A stretch of 64,000 bases of DNA from Escherichia coli (lineage in GTDB: Bacteria > Pseudomonadota > Gammaproteobacteria > Enterobacterales > Enterobacteriaceae). The stretch's first letter is position 1. Each line of letters opens with the position of its first letter. Made by a program: the position numbers and the translations under genes. The notes beneath the pieces were generated by a model. That model was not told the DNA's origin. It was given only the letters and a program-made list of their open reading frames with translations, and did no database searches. The stretch lies in NCBI GenBank assembly GCA_021307345.1, contig CP089930.1, positions 3,100,001 to 3,164,000 of the forward strand. Direction: 5' to 3'. Positions 45,956-55,616 of the stretch are shown here, one piece after another.

Positions 45956-46005
45956 ATACCCGACTAAATCAGTCAAGTAAATAGTTGACCAATTTACTCG
46001 GGAAT
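45956..46005. promoter_or_regulatory. Tandem IscR type-1 binding sites at the iscR promoter
   Basis: Two adjacent 25-bp boxes match the [2Fe-2S]-IscR type 1 motif: ATACCCGACTAAATCAGTCA... (45956-45980) and ATAGTTGACCAATTTACTCG... (45981-46005). They overlap the iscR promoter region and mediate autorepression when clusters are plentiful. Confidence 0.85.
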
Positions 46006-46088
46006 GTCAGACTTGACCCTGCTATGCAATACCCCCACTTTTACAATAAAAAACCCCGGGCAGGGGCGAGTTTGAGGTGAAGTAAGAC

Positions 46089-46577
46089 ATGAGACTGACA
46101 TCTAAAGGGCGCTATGCCGTGACCGCAATGCTTGACGTTGCGCTCAACTCTGAAGCGGGCCCGGTACCGTTGGCTGATATTTCCGAACGTCAGGGAATTT
46201 CCCTTTCTTATCTGGAACAACTGTTTTCCCGTCTGCGTAAAAATGGTCTGGTTTCCAGCGTACGTGGACCAGGCGGTGGTTATCTGTTAGGCAAAGATGC
46301 CAGCAGCATCGCCGTTGGCGAAGTGATTAGCGCCGTTGACGAATCTGTAGATGCTACCCGTTGTCAGGGTAAAGGCGGCTGCCAGGGCGGCGATAAATGC
46401 CTGACCCACGCGCTGTGGCGTGATTTGAGCGACCGTCTCACCGGTTTTCTCAACAACATTACTTTAGGCGAACTGGTTAATAACCAGGAAGTGCTGGATG
46501 TGTCTGGTCGTCAGCATACTCACGACGCGCCACGCACCCGCACACAAGACGCGATCGACGTTAAGTTACGCGCTTAA
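46089..46577 (+). CDS. iscR: Iron-sulfur cluster regulator IscR
   Basis: Rrf2-family regulator of 162 residues. The winged HTH is in [26 protein letters not shown] (residues about 28-53) followed by the wing [10 protein letters not shown]. Three cluster cysteines are in [13 protein letters not shown] (about 92-104). Holo-IscR represses the isc operon; apo-IscR activates suf and others. It is first in iscRSUA-hscBA-fdx-iscX, with a 240-bp gap to iscS that carries the RyhB/terminator region. Confidence 0.97.
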
Positions 46578-46595
46578 TTTAACCGTCCTGTTTCG

Positions 46596-46675
46596 TGTTG
46601 CATCTGCGTTGACTGCACATACTCACTCCGGTCACTTACTTATGTAAGCTCCCGGAGATTCGTAAGTTTGTCAAC
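46596..46675. repeat. Dispersed repeat in the iscR-iscS intergenic region (family uncertain)
   Basis: This block contains CTCACTCCGGTCACTTACTT, ATGTAAGCTCCCGGAGATTC and a palindromic core. It resembles the block in the glrK-qseG gap. In E. coli the iscR-iscS gap is where the sRNA RyhB acts, so the repeat lies in a regulated mRNA segment. Confidence 0.5.
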
Positions 46676-46817
46676 TTGCTGAAACCCGAAACAGTTAGGT
46701 TAAAGATAACAAGATATTAGAATCAGGCCGGGGCGTATCGCGCTCCGTAAATACGGTCGTACATCCAGCCGGTAGCCTGGTTCCTTGCATTGAGTGATGT
46801 ACGGAGTTTATAGAGCA

Positions 46818-48032
46818 ATGAAATTACCGATTTATCTCGACTACTCCGCAACCACGCCGGTGGACCCGCGTGTTGCCGAGAAAATGATGCAGTTTATGAC
46901 GATGGACGGAACCTTTGGTAACCCGGCCTCCCGTTCTCACCGTTTCGGCTGGCAGGCTGAAGAAGCCGTAGATATCGCCCGTAATCAGATTGCCGATCTG
47001 GTCGGCGCTGACCCGCGTGAAATCGTCTTTACCTCTGGTGCAACCGAATCTGACAACCTGGCGATCAAAGGTGCAGCCAACTTTTATCAGAAAAAAGGCA
47101 AGCACATCATCACCAGTAAAACTGAACATAAAGCGGTACTGGATACTTGTCGTCAGCTGGAGCGCGAAGGTTTCGAAGTCACCTACCTGGCACCGCAGCG
47201 TAACGGTATTATCGACCTGAAAGAACTCGAAGCAGCGATGCGTGATGACACCATCCTCGTTTCCATCATGCACGTGAATAACGAAATCGGCGTGGTGCAG
47301 GATATCGCGGCTATCGGCGAAATGTGCCGTGCTCGTGGCATTATCTATCACGTTGATGCAACCCAGAGCGTAGGTAAACTGCCTATCGACCTGAGCCAGT
47401 TGAAAGTTGACCTGATGTCTTTCTCCGGCCACAAAATCTACGGCCCGAAAGGTATCGGTGCGCTGTATGTGCGTCGTAAACCGCGCGTACGCATTGAAGC
47501 GCAAATGCACGGCGGTGGTCACGAGCGCGGTATGCGTTCCGGTACACTGCCTGTTCATCAGATCGTCGGTATGGGCGAAGCCTATCGCATCGCAAAAGAA
47601 GAGATGGCGACCGAGATGGAACGTCTGCGCGGTCTGCGTAACCGTCTGTGGAACGGCATCAAAGATATCGAAGAAGTTTACCTGAACGGTGACCTGGAAC
47701 ACGGTGCGCCGAACATTCTCAACGTCAGCTTCAACTACGTTGAAGGTGAGTCGCTGATTATGGCGCTGAAAGACCTCGCGGTTTCTTCAGGGTCCGCCTG
47801 TACGTCGGCAAGCCTCGAACCGTCCTACGTGCTGCGCGCGCTGGGGCTGAACGACGAGCTGGCACATAGCTCTATCCGTTTCTCTTTAGGTCGTTTTACT
47901 ACTGAAGAAGAGATCGACTACACCATCGAGTTAGTTCGTAAATCCATCGGTCGTCTGCGTGACCTTTCTCCGCTGTGGGAAATGTACAAGCAGGGCGTGG
48001 ATCTGAACAGCATCGAATGGGCTCATCATTAA
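46818..48032 (+). CDS. iscS: Cysteine desulfurase IscS
   Basis: PLP enzyme that supplies persulfide sulfur to IscU, TusA, ThiI and others. It has 404 residues from the ATG at 46818 (GGAG about 14 bases upstream); an in-frame ATG at 46794 is less likely. The PLP lysine is in FSGHKIYG (about Lys206) and the active cysteine in [14 protein letters not shown] (about Cys328). Confidence 0.98.
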
Positions 48033-48059
48033 TCGGTATCGGAATCAGGAGAATTTATA

Positions 48060-48446
48060 ATGGCTTACAGCGAAAAAGTTATCGACCATTACGAGAATCC
48101 GCGTAACGTGGGTTCCTTTGACAATAACGACGAGAACGTGGGCAGCGGCATGGTGGGTGCACCGGCCTGTGGCGACGTGATGAAGTTGCAGATTAAAGTC
48201 AACGATGAAGGTATCATTGAGGACGCGCGTTTTAAAACTTATGGCTGCGGTTCCGCTATCGCTTCCAGCTCCCTGGTGACCGAATGGGTGAAAGGGAAGT
48301 CTCTCGACGAAGCACAGGCGATCAAAAACACCGATATTGCAGAAGAACTTGAACTGCCACCGGTGAAAATTCACTGTTCTATTCTGGCAGAAGACGCGAT
48401 CAAAGCCGCCATTGCGGACTATAAAAGCAAACGTGAAGCAAAATAA
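48060..48446 (+). CDS. iscU: Iron-sulfur cluster scaffold IscU
   Basis: Scaffold on which [2Fe-2S] clusters are built. It has 128 residues. The cluster cysteines are in GAPACGDVM (about Cys37, with Asp39), YGCGSA (about Cys63) and IHCSIL (about Cys106). The HscA-recognition motif LPPVK (about 99-103) is present. It is 27 bp after iscS with SD AGGAG. Confidence 0.98.
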   Translation: MAYSEKVIDHYENPRNVGSFDNNDENVGSGMVGAPACGDVMKLQIKVNDEGIIEDARFKTYGCGSAIASSSLVTEWVKGKSLDEAQAIKNTDIAEELELPPVKIHCSILAEDAIKAAIADYKSKREAK

Positions 48447-48462
48447 GAGTTGAGGTTTGGTT

Positions 48463-48786
48463 ATGTCGATTACACTGAGCGACAGTGCAGCAGCGCGAGT
48501 AAATACCTTTCTGGCTAACCGTGGTAAAGGGTTTGGCCTGCGTCTGGGCGTGAGAACCTCCGGGTGTTCAGGTATGGCTTATGTACTGGAATTTGTTGAC
48601 GAACCGACGCCGGAAGACATCGTGTTTGAAGACAAAGGCGTGAAAGTCGTGGTCGATGGCAAAAGCCTGCAATTTCTGGACGGTACGCAACTGGACTTCG
48701 TAAAAGAAGGCCTGAACGAAGGGTTTAAATTCACCAACCCGAACGTAAAAGATGAATGTGGTTGCGGCGAAAGCTTCCACGTCTGA
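48463..48786 (+). CDS. iscA: Iron-sulfur cluster carrier IscA
   Basis: A-type carrier that passes clusters to apo-proteins. It has 107 residues from the ATG at 48463. Its three cysteines are in SGCSGMAY (about Cys35) and CGCGES (about Cys99 and Cys101). The preceding ATG at 48457 is less favoured. A hairpin separates it from hscB. Confidence 0.97.
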   Translation: MSITLSDSAAARVNTFLANRGKGFGLRLGVRTSGCSGMAYVLEFVDEPTPEDIVFEDKGVKVVVDGKSLQFLDGTQLDFVKEGLNEGFKFTNPNVKDECGCGESFHV

Positions 48787-48799
48787 TGCGCATACCGAT

Positions 48800-48836
48800 A
48801 ACCCCACCGTGGTCGCCTGCGCGTGGGGTTTGTTTT
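48800..48836 (+). terminator. Hairpin between iscA and hscB
   Basis: AACCCCAC / GTGGGGTT (48800-48807 and 48823-48830) is followed by TGTTTT. It looks like an intra-operon terminator or attenuator that would lower hscBA-fdx relative to iscRSUA. Confidence 0.65.
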
Positions 48837-48881
48837 ACCTGATTCGCCGCCATCGCGGCGGATCGCAGCCCTGAGAATGTT

Positions 48882-49397
48882 ATGGATTACTTCACCCTCT
48901 TTGGCTTGCCTGCCCGTTATCAACTCGATACCCAGGCACTGAGCCTGCGTTTTCAGGATCTACAACGTCAGTATCATCCTGATAAATTCGCCAGCGGAAG
49001 CCAGGCGGAACAACTCGCCGCCGTACAGCAATCCGCAACCATTAACCAGGCATGGCAAACGCTGCGTCATCCATTGATGCGGGCAGAATACCTGCTTTCA
49101 TTGCACGGTTTTGATCTCGCCAGCGAGCAGCATACTGTGCGCGACACCGCGTTCCTGATGGAACAGTTGGAACTGCGTGAAGAACTGGACGAGATCGAAC
49201 AGGCGAAAGACGAAGCGCGGCTGGAAAGCTTTATCAAACGCGTTAAAAAGATGTTTGATACGCGCCATCAGTTGATGGTTGAACAGTTAGACAACGAGAC
49301 GTGGGACGCGGCGGCGGATACCGTGCGTAAGCTGCGTTTTCTCGATAAACTGCGAAGCAGTGCCGAACAACTCGAAGAAAAACTGCTCGATTTTTAA
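48882..49397 (+). CDS. hscB: Co-chaperone HscB (Hsc20)
   Basis: J-domain co-chaperone that delivers IscU to HscA. It has 171 residues. The N-terminal J domain (about 1-75) holds the HPD motif in [11 protein letters not shown]-terminal three-helix bundle binds IscU. It is followed closely by hscA (16-bp gap). Confidence 0.97.
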   Translation: MDYFTLFGLPARYQLDTQALSLRFQDLQRQYHPDKFASGSQAEQLAAVQQSATINQAWQTLRHPLMRAEYLLSLHGFDLASEQHTVRDTAFLMEQLELREELDEIEQAKDEARLESFIKRVKKMFDTRHQLMVEQLDNETWDAAADTVRKLRFLDKLRSSAEQLEEKLLDF

Positions 49398-49413
49398 TTT
49401 CTGGAAGCTAAAC

Positions 49414-51264
49414 ATGGCCTTATTACAAATTAGTGAACCTGGTTTGAGTGCTGCGCCGCATCAGCGTCGTCTGGCGGCCGGTATCGACCTGGGCACAACC
49501 AACTCGCTGGTGGCGACAGTACGCAGCGGTCAGGCCGAAACGTTAGCCGACCATGAAGGCCGTCACCTGCTGCCGTCTGTTGTTCACTATCAACAGCAAG
49601 GGCATTCGGTGGGTTATGACGCGCGTACTAACGCAGCGTGTGACACCGCCAACACCATTAGTTCTGTTAAACGCCTGATGGGGCGCTCGCTGGCTGATAT
49701 CCAGCAACGCTATCCACATCTGCCTTATCAATTCCAGGCCAGCGAAAACGGCCTGCCGATGATTGAAACGGCGGCGGGGCTGCTGAACCCGGTGCGCGTT
49801 TCTGCGGACATCCTCAAAGCACTGGCGGCGCGGGCAACTGAAGCCCTGGCAGGCGAGCTGGACGGTGTAGTTATCACCGTTCCGGCGTACTTTGACGATG
49901 CCCAGCGTCAGGGCACCAAAGACGCGGCGCGTCTGGCAGGGTTGCATGTTCTGCGCTTACTTAACGAACCGACCGCTGCGGCTATCGCCTACGGGCTGGA
50001 TTCCGGTCAGGAAGGCGTGATCGCCGTTTATGACCTTGGCGGCGGGACTTTTGATATATCCATTCTGCGCTTAAGTCGCGGCGTGTTTGAAGTGCTGGCG
50101 ACCGGCGGTGATTCCGCGCTCGGCGGCGATGATTTCGACCATCTGCTGGCGGATTACATTCGCGAGCAAGCGGGCATTCCTGATCGTAGCGATAACCGCG
50201 TTCAGCGTGAACTGCTGGATGCCGCCATTGCAGCCAAAATCGCGCTGAGCGATGCGGACTCTGTGACCGTTAACGTCGCGGGCTGGCAGGGCGAAATCAG
50301 CCGTGAACAATTCAACGAACTGATCGCACCGCTGGTAAAACGTACCTTGTTGGCCTGTCGTCGAGCACTGAAAGATGCAGGTGTTGAAGCTGATGAAGTG
50401 CTGGAAGTGGTGATGGTTGGCGGTTCTACTCGCGTGCCGCTGGTGCGTGAACGGGTAGGCGAATTTTTCGGTCGTCCGCCGCTGACTTCCATCGATCCGG
50501 ATAAAGTCGTCGCTATTGGCGCGGCGATTCAGGCGGATATTCTGGTGGGTAACAAGCCGGACAGCGAAATGCTGTTGCTGGATGTGATCCCGCTGTCGCT
50601 GGGCCTCGAAACGATGGGCGGCCTGGTGGAGAAAGTGATTCCGCGTAATACCACTATTCCGGTGGCCCGCGCTCAGGATTTCACCACCTTTAAAGATGGT
50701 CAGACGGCGATGTCTATCCATGTAATGCAGGGTGAGCGCGAACTGGTGCAGGACTGCCGCTCGCTGGCGCGTTTTGCGCTGCGTGGTATCCCGGCGTTAC
50801 CGGCTGGCGGCGCGCATATTCGCGTGACTTTCCAGGTCGATGCCGACGGTCTTTTAAGCGTGACGGCGATGGAAAAATCGACCGGCGTTGAGGCGTCTAT
50901 TCAGGTCAAACCGTCTTATGGTCTGACCGACAGTGAAATCGCCTCGATGATCAAAGACTCAATGAGCTATGCCGAGCAGGACGTAAAGGCCCGTATGCTG
51001 GCAGAACAAAAAGTCGAAGCGGCGCGCGTGCTGGAAAGCCTGAATGGCGCGCTGGCCGCTGATGCCGCGCTGTTAAGCGCCGCAGAGCGTCAGGTCATTG
51101 ACGATGCTGCCGCTCACCTGAGTGAAGTGGCGCAGGGCGATGACGTTGACGCCATCGAACAAGCGATTAAAAACGTAGACAAACAAACCCAGGATTTCGC
51201 CGCTCGCCGCATGGACCAGTCGGTTCGTCGTGCGCTGAAAGGCCATTCCGTGGACGAGGTTTAA
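49414..51264 (+). CDS. hscA: Hsp70-type chaperone HscA
   Basis: Hsp70 specialised for IscU, helping cluster release. It has 616 residues from the ATG at 49414; the frame opening back to 49360 lies within hscB. The nucleotide-binding domain has [43 protein letters not shown] and [14 protein letters not shown] substrate-binding beta domain (about 395-500) and helical lid follow. Confidence 0.97.
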   Translation: MALLQISEPGLSAAPHQRRLAAGIDLGTTNSLVATVRSGQAETLADHEGRHLLPSVVHYQQQGHSVGYDARTNAACDTANTISSVKRLMGRSLADIQQRYPHLPYQFQASENGLPMIETAAGLLNPVRVSADILKALAARATEALAGELDGVVITVPAYFDDAQRQGTKDAARLAGLHVLRLLNEPTAAAIAYGLDSGQEGVIAVYDLGGGTFDISILRLSRGVFEVLATGGDSALGGDDFDHLLADYIREQAGIPDRSDNRVQRELLDAAIAAKIALSDADSVTVNVAGWQGEISREQFNELIAPLVKRTLLACRRALKDAGVEADEVLEVVMVGGSTRVPLVRERVGEFFGRPPLTSIDPDKVVAIGAAIQADILVGNKPDSEMLLLDVIPLSLGLETMGGLVEKVIPRNTTIPVARAQDFTTFKDGQTAMSIHVMQGERELVQDCRSLARFALRGIPALPAGGAHIRVTFQVDADGLLSVTAMEKSTGVEASIQVKPSYGLTDSEIASMIKDSMSYAEQDVKARMLAEQKVEAARVLESLNGALAADAALLSAAERQVIDDAAAHLSEVAQGDDVDAIEQAIKNVDKQTQDFAARRMDQSVRRALKGHSVDEV

Positions 51265-51265
51265 T

Positions 51266-51601
51266 ATGCCAAAGATTGTTATTTTGCCTCATCAGGATCT
51301 CTGCCCTGATGGCGCTGTTCTGGAAGCGAATAGCGGTGAAACCATTCTCGACGTTGCGCTGCGTAACGGTATCGAGATTGAACACGCCTGTGAAAAATCC
51401 TGCGCTTGCACCACCTGCCACTGCATCGTGCGTGAAGGTTTTGACTCGCTGCCGGAAAGTTCTGAGCAGGAAGACGACATGCTGGACAAAGCCTGGGGAC
51501 TGGAGCCGGAAAGCCGTTTAAGCTGCCAGGCGCGTGTCACTGACGAAGATTTAGTGGTCGAAATTCCGCGTTACACTATCAACCATGCGCGTGAGCATTA
51601 A
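51266..51601 (+). CDS. fdx: [2Fe-2S] ferredoxin Fdx
   Basis: Adrenodoxin-type ferredoxin that donates electrons for cluster assembly. It has 111 residues. Cluster cysteines are in [11 protein letters not shown] (about 42, 48 and 51) and in SCQARV (about Cys87). One base separates the hscA stop from the ATG. Confidence 0.97.
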   Translation: MPKIVILPHQDLCPDGAVLEANSGETILDVALRNGIEIEHACEKSCACTTCHCIVREGFDSLPESSEQEDDMLDKAWGLEPESRLSCQARVTDEDLVVEIPRYTINHAREH

Positions 51602-51612
51602 CAGAGGTTAGT

Positions 51613-51813
51613 ATGGGACTTAAGTGGACCGATAGCCGCGAAATTGGCGAAGCACTGTACGATGCGTATCCCGATCTCGACCCGAAAACGGTTCGATTCA
51701 CCGATATGCATCAGTGGATTTGCGAGCTGGAAGATTTCGACGACGACCCGCAGGCATCTAACGAGAAAATCCTCGAAGCGATTTTGTTAGTCTGGCTGGA
51801 CGAAGCTGAGTGA
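51613..51813 (+). CDS. iscX: Isc accessory protein IscX
   Basis: Small acidic protein of 66 residues that binds IscS and iron and modulates its activity. It has the IscX/Fe-S assembly 2 fold with [18 protein letters not shown] and a C-terminal [10 protein letters not shown]. It is 11 bp after fdx and is followed by a terminator-like hairpin. Confidence 0.96.
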   Translation: MGLKWTDSREIGEALYDAYPDLDPKTVRFTDMHQWICELEDFDDDPQASNEKILEAILLVWLDEAE

Positions 51814-51816
51814 ATA

Positions 51817-51845
51817 AACGGGCTGCCTGGGGTAGCCCGTTTTGC
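51817..51845 (+). terminator. iscX terminator
   Basis: AACGGGCT / AGCCCGTT (51817-51824 and 51834-51841) followed by TTG, three bases after the iscX stop. It is a probable end of the isc operon, with possible readthrough to pepB. Confidence 0.75.
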
Positions 51846-51870
51846 TGTTAAACAAATAAGGATAACTAAA

Positions 51871-53154
51871 ATGACAGAAGCGATGAAAATTACCCTCTCT
51901 ACCCAACCTGCCGACGCGCGCTGGGGAGAAAAAGCGACTTACAGCATTAATAATGATGGCATTACCCTGCATTTGAACGGGGCTGACGATCCGGGCCTTA
52001 TCCAACGTGCAGCGCGCAAAATTGACGGTCTGGGCATCAAACATGTTCAGCTAAGCGGTGAAGGCTGGGATGCGGATCGTTGTTGGGCATTCTGGCAAGG
52101 TTACAAAGCTCCGAAAGGCACGCGTAAAGTAGAGTGGCCGGATCTGGACGATGCCCAACGCCAGGAACTGGATAATCGTATAATGATCATCGACTGGGTG
52201 CGTGACACCATCAACGCACCGGCGGAAGAACTGGGGCCATCACAACTGGCACAGCGTGCTGTTGATCTGATCAGCAACGTCGCAGGCGATCGTGTGACTT
52301 ATCGGATCACCAAAGGCGAAGATCTACGCGAACAAGGCTATATGGGGCTGCACACCGTCGGACGCGGTTCAGAACGTTCGCCGGTATTGCTGGCGCTGGA
52401 TTACAACCCGACTGGCGATAAAGAAGCGCCAGTGTACGCGTGCCTGGTTGGTAAAGGCATCACCTTTGATTCCGGCGGCTACAGCATCAAACAGACCGCA
52501 TTTATGGACTCGATGAAGTCGGACATGGGCGGCGCGGCAACGGTTACCGGGGCGCTGGCGTTTGCCATTACGCGCGGACTGAACAAGCGCGTGAAGCTGT
52601 TCCTCTGCTGTGCGGATAACCTGATCAGCGGCAACGCGTTCAAACTGGGCGATATTATTACCTATCGCAACGGTAAAAAAGTCGAAGTGATGAACACCGA
52701 TGCCGAAGGGCGTCTGGTGCTGGCCGATGGCCTGATTGATGCCAGTGCGCAGAAACCGGAACTGATCATTGATGCGGCGACCCTCACCGGGGCGGCGAAA
52801 ACTGCGCTGGGTAATGATTATCACGCGCTGTTCAGTTTTGACGATGCGCTTGCCGGTCGCTTGCTGGCGAGTGCCGCGCAGGAGAATGAACCGTTCTGGC
52901 GTCTGCCGCTGGCGGAGTTCCACCGCAGCCAGCTGCCGTCTAACTTTGCGGAACTGAACAATACCGGAAGCGCGGCGTATCCGGCAGGCGCGAGCACGGC
53001 GGCGGGCTTCCTGTCGCACTTTGTTGAGAACTATCAGCAAGGCTGGCTGCATATCGACTGCTCGGCGACTTACCGTAAATCGCCGGTTGAACAGTGGTCT
53101 GCGGGCGCGACCGGGCTAGGTGTGCGCACGATTGCTAATCTGTTAACGGCGTAA
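51871..53154 (+). CDS. pepB: Peptidase B (M17 aminopeptidase)
   Basis: Leucyl-aminopeptidase family enzyme of 427 residues. The metal and active-site motifs are [15 protein letters not shown], a lysine/aspartate region ([10 protein letters not shown]) and [14 protein letters not shown] (about 271-284). It degrades peptides, including Cys-Gly. It is 57 bp after iscX. Confidence 0.96.
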   Translation: MTEAMKITLSTQPADARWGEKATYSINNDGITLHLNGADDPGLIQRAARKIDGLGIKHVQLSGEGWDADRCWAFWQGYKAPKGTRKVEWPDLDDAQRQELDNRIMIIDWVRDTINAPAEELGPSQLAQRAVDLISNVAGDRVTYRITKGEDLREQGYMGLHTVGRGSERSPVLLALDYNPTGDKEAPVYACLVGKGITFDSGGYSIKQTAFMDSMKSDMGGAATVTGALAFAITRGLNKRVKLFLCCADNLISGNAFKLGDIITYRNGKKVEVMNTDAEGRLVLADGLIDASAQKPELIIDAATLTGAAKTALGNDYHALFSFDDALAGRLLASAAQENEPFWRLPLAEFHRSQLPSNFAELNNTGSAAYPAGASTAAGFLSHFVENYQQGWLHIDCSATYRKSPVEQWSAGATGLGVRTIANLLTA

Positions 53155-53161
53155 ACTAATA

Positions 53162-53263
<102 letters not shown>

Positions 53264-53295
53264 GTGCCCCGAACGTTGAATGAATTGTGGTTCTT

Positions 53296-54072
53296 ATGTC
53301 CGAAACAAAAAACGAACTTGAAGACCTGCTGGAAAAAGCAGCAACCGAACCGGCGCACCGCCCGGCCTTTTTCCGTACTCTACTGGAATCCACCGTCTGG
53401 GTGCCGGGTACGGCGGCGCAGGGCGAGGCTGTGGTTGAAGATAGCGCGCTTGATTTACAGCACTGGGAAAAAGAAGACGGCACCAGCGTCATTCCTTTTT
53501 TTACCTCGTTAGAAGCACTTCAACAGGCGGTTGAAGACGAACAGGCATTTGTCGTAATGCCCGTTCGCACATTGTTTGAGATGACCCTTGGCGAAACGCT
53601 CTTCCTTAATGCCAAACTGCCAACCGGTAAAGAATTTATGCCGCGTGAAATCAGTTTGTTGATTGGTGAAGAAGGAAATCCGCTGAGCAGCCAGGAAGTA
53701 CTGGAGGGCGGTGAATCGCTGATATTATCGGAAGTCGCAGAGCCACCAGCACAAATGATTGATTCACTCACCACCTTATTTAAAACTATTAAGCCGGTGA
53801 AGCGTGCTTTTATTTGTTTAATTAAAGAGAGCGAAGAGGCACAGCCTAATTTACTTATTGGCATTGAAGCCGATGGTGATATCGAAGAAATTATTCAGGC
53901 GGCGGGAAGTGTAGCGACCGATACATTACCTGGCGATGAACCAATCGATATTTGTCAGGTGAAAAAAGGGGAAAAAGGAATTAGCCACTTTATTACCGAA
54001 CATATTGTGCCATTCTATGAACGTCGCTGGGGTGGTTTTTTGCGTGACTTTAAACAGAACCGGATAATCTAA
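53296..54072 (+). CDS. sseB: SseB, serine-sensitivity enhancing protein
   Basis: 258 residues from the ATG at 53296, with a start codon three residues earlier as an alternative. It has an SseB N-terminal domain (about 10-125) and a C-terminal domain. Over-production increases sensitivity to serine in E. coli; the molecular function is not established. It is related to the type III secretion SseB-like family only by name. It converges on ryfA/sseA. Confidence 0.93.
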   Translation: MSETKNELEDLLEKAATEPAHRPAFFRTLLESTVWVPGTAAQGEAVVEDSALDLQHWEKEDGTSVIPFFTSLEALQQAVEDEQAFVVMPVRTLFEMTLGETLFLNAKLPTGKEFMPREISLLIGEEGNPLSSQEVLEGGESLILSEVAEPPAQMIDSLTTLFKTIKPVKRAFICLIKESEEAQPNLLIGIEADGDIEEIIQAAGSVATDTLPGDEPIDICQVKKGEKGISHFITEHIVPFYERRWGGFLRDFKQNRII

Positions 54073-54375
54073 AATATGCCGCCCCAAAGGGCGGCATTCG
54101 GGCTTACTTGCTGCTCTGAAGGATGTTAGCCACCAGTAAATTATTACCAGAGAGACTCCGGTTATTATTTACTTCGGAAAACAGCGCACCAGAAACAATA
54201 AGTACGATACAAAAGCACCGTATCTTCATTGTGCGGTCCATGCGAAGACCGCATCACGACAGCACCACTGGCGATATTGCCGCGATAGCAAGCACTGAGA
54301 CGCGCTTGCCCTAACGGTCGCGGAACATCCTTTCCTTAAGCCAGCGCCCGCTTGCGAGACGGCGGAAAGGGCCGC
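54072..54375 (-). ncRNA. ryfA: Small RNA RyfA (PAIR3 region; approximate ends)
   Basis: The location between sseB and sseA matches the E. coli ryfA/PAIR element. On the minus strand a -10-like TATTAT at 54381-54386 would start an RNA near 54375. A GC hairpin (GCCGCCC / GGGCGGC, about 54078-54095) followed by ATATTTTA would end it near 54072, a length of about 300 nt as known for RyfA. It contains a 41-codon ORF (54104-54229) near its 3' end. Ends are inferred, not mapped. Confidence 0.68.
54104..54229 (-). CDS. Possible 41-aa small protein inside ryfA
   Basis: ATG at 54229 to TAA at 54104 encodes a 41-residue peptide. It starts MKIRCFCIVLIVSGALFSEV (hydrophobic N-terminus, like a signal peptide or membrane anchor) and has a polar, Asn/Ser-rich tail ending LQSSK. 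The ORF is wholly inside the proposed RyfA RNA and ends just before its terminator. No clear Shine-Dalgarno is seen. I do not recognise it with confidence. It could be a real small membrane protein or a chance frame. Confidence 0.35.
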   Translation of the reverse strand: MKIRCFCIVLIVSGALFSEVNNNRSLSGNNLLVANILQSSK

Positions 54376-54469
54376 AGTGGATAATACACTAACAGAACAA
54401 TAATAACTCTCTTTTGCTTGACAAAAAGAGAGTTACTGGCGAGTATTGTCTCCGCTGAGACGCGCTTGC
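54295..54469. repeat. Paired direct repeats of the RyfA region
   Basis: CTGAGACGCGCTTGC occurs at 54295-54309 and again at 54455-54469, 160 bp apart. ACTGGCGA-TATTG lies before each copy, and GGAAAGG(G)CCGC after each. These are the halves that give PAIR elements their name. Confidence 0.7.
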
Positions 54470-54565
54470 ATTACTACGGTAATACAACCTGCTGGAAAGG
54501 CCGCGAACCAAACCGGCAACAAATAACCGCCTGATTTTGGCGGTTTTTTGTTGCCTGTAGAAAGC
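54376..54565 (-). other. Second half of the PAIR element (possible tandem sRNA)
   Basis: The region upstream of ryfA on the minus strand holds the second repeat copy. A hairpin AACTCTCTTTT / AAAAGAGAGTT (54405-54434) with T-rich 3' flank could terminate a short RNA from this half. A separate hairpin CCGCC/GGCGG with TTTTTT (about 54526-54550) on the plus strand lies at the sseA 3' end. No ORF with a ribosome-binding site is apparent. Confidence 0.4.
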
Positions 54566-55411
54566 TTATTTCACTGGCTCGACCGGTAAATCTGCTCGCG
54601 CCCCCCATTCACTCCATGCGCCGTCGTACAGTTTCACGTTTGGCACATCCAGCGTAGCAAGTGCCAGCAACACAACGGCGGCCGTTACACCAGAGCCGCA
54701 GCTGACAATAATCGGTTTGTCATAGCTGATACCGTAACCAAAAAATATCGCATCGAGTTCATCTGTCGTCTTCAGTTCACCTTCACGCACCAGCTCCGTC
54801 CAGGGAACATTTAGCGCACCAGGAATATGCCCGCGACGTAAACCAGGGCGAGGTTCATCAATTTCAGCGTTAAAACGCGCAGCTGGACGGGCATCAATAA
54901 TTTGTGCCGTTTTTTCATGGCTTGCCAGCAATACATCGGTTACTTTCACCACGGCTTCCGGGTTAAAGGCGGTGTTAAACTCTCCTTCTGGCAGTTCTAC
55001 TTCGCCTTCTTCTAACAGCAGGTCATCACGCTGCCAGCCCGCCAGTCCACCACCAAGAATCGACACTTTCTCCACGCCAAAGGTGCGCAGCATCCACCAT
55101 GCTCGCGGGGCTGAGAAAAGATTACCTTCGTCATAGACAATCAGATGTTTGTCCTGATTAACACCTAACTCACGCATCGCTACGGCGAACGTTTCCGGGC
55201 GCGGCAGCATGTGCGGAAACGGGGAGGTGTGATCGGAAAGAGCTTCGATATCGAAAAATACTGCGCCGGGGATATGCCCATTGAGATACTCCTGGGCAAC
55301 GTTACGATCTTCCTGTCCGGGCGGTGCCATGCGGGCATCAATAATCTGAATTTCAGGATCATCAATATGTTCGGCGAGCCAGTCGGCTCCTACAAACCAT
55401 GTCGTGGACAT
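54566..55411 (-). CDS. sseA: 3-Mercaptopyruvate sulfurtransferase SseA
   Basis: Transfers sulfur from 3-mercaptopyruvate to thiol acceptors and cyanide. It has 281 residues from the ATG at 55411; an in-frame ATG at 55423 is less likely. Two rhodanese domains (about 5-125 and 160-275). The catalytic loop of the second is SCGSGVT (about Cys238), the mercaptopyruvate sulfurtransferase CGSGVT signature. It is divergent from yfhM. Confidence 0.96.
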   Translation of the reverse strand: MSTTWFVGADWLAEHIDDPEIQIIDARMAPPGQEDRNVAQEYLNGHIPGAVFFDIEALSDHTSPFPHMLPRPETFAVAMRELGVNQDKHLIVYDEGNLFSAPRAWWMLRTFGVEKVSILGGGLAGWQRDDLLLEEGEVELPEGEFNTAFNPEAVVKVTDVLLASHEKTAQIIDARPAARFNAEIDEPRPGLRRGHIPGALNVPWTELVREGELKTTDELDAIFFGYGISYDKPIIVSCGSGVTAAVVLLALATLDVPNVKLYDGAWSEWGARADLPVEPVK

Positions 55412-55616
55412 AGGCATCTCCATTTTTGCCGGGGTAGGCTAAATTGTCGGACGTTTAGTGAAAAGCGACAAGCAAAAGAGGCTGATTTGGCTGCCTGAGC
55501 CACATTTATCACCAAAATTCAGATTCTGTGGACGTGATACTGAATTACATAACGCTAATTCTCACGCATAATAATTATTCGACGTTGCTAACGGGCCATT
55601 GTGGCAGGGATGATAA

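Noticed and set aside
49543-50721. Long antisense frames opposite hscA (134 and 216 codons)
   Set aside because: Fully overlapped by conserved hscA and without homology I recognise.
54123-54314. A 63-codon plus-strand frame in the ryfA region
   Set aside because: It is opposite the small RNA and the hydrophobic ORF on the minus strand, with no ribosome-binding site.
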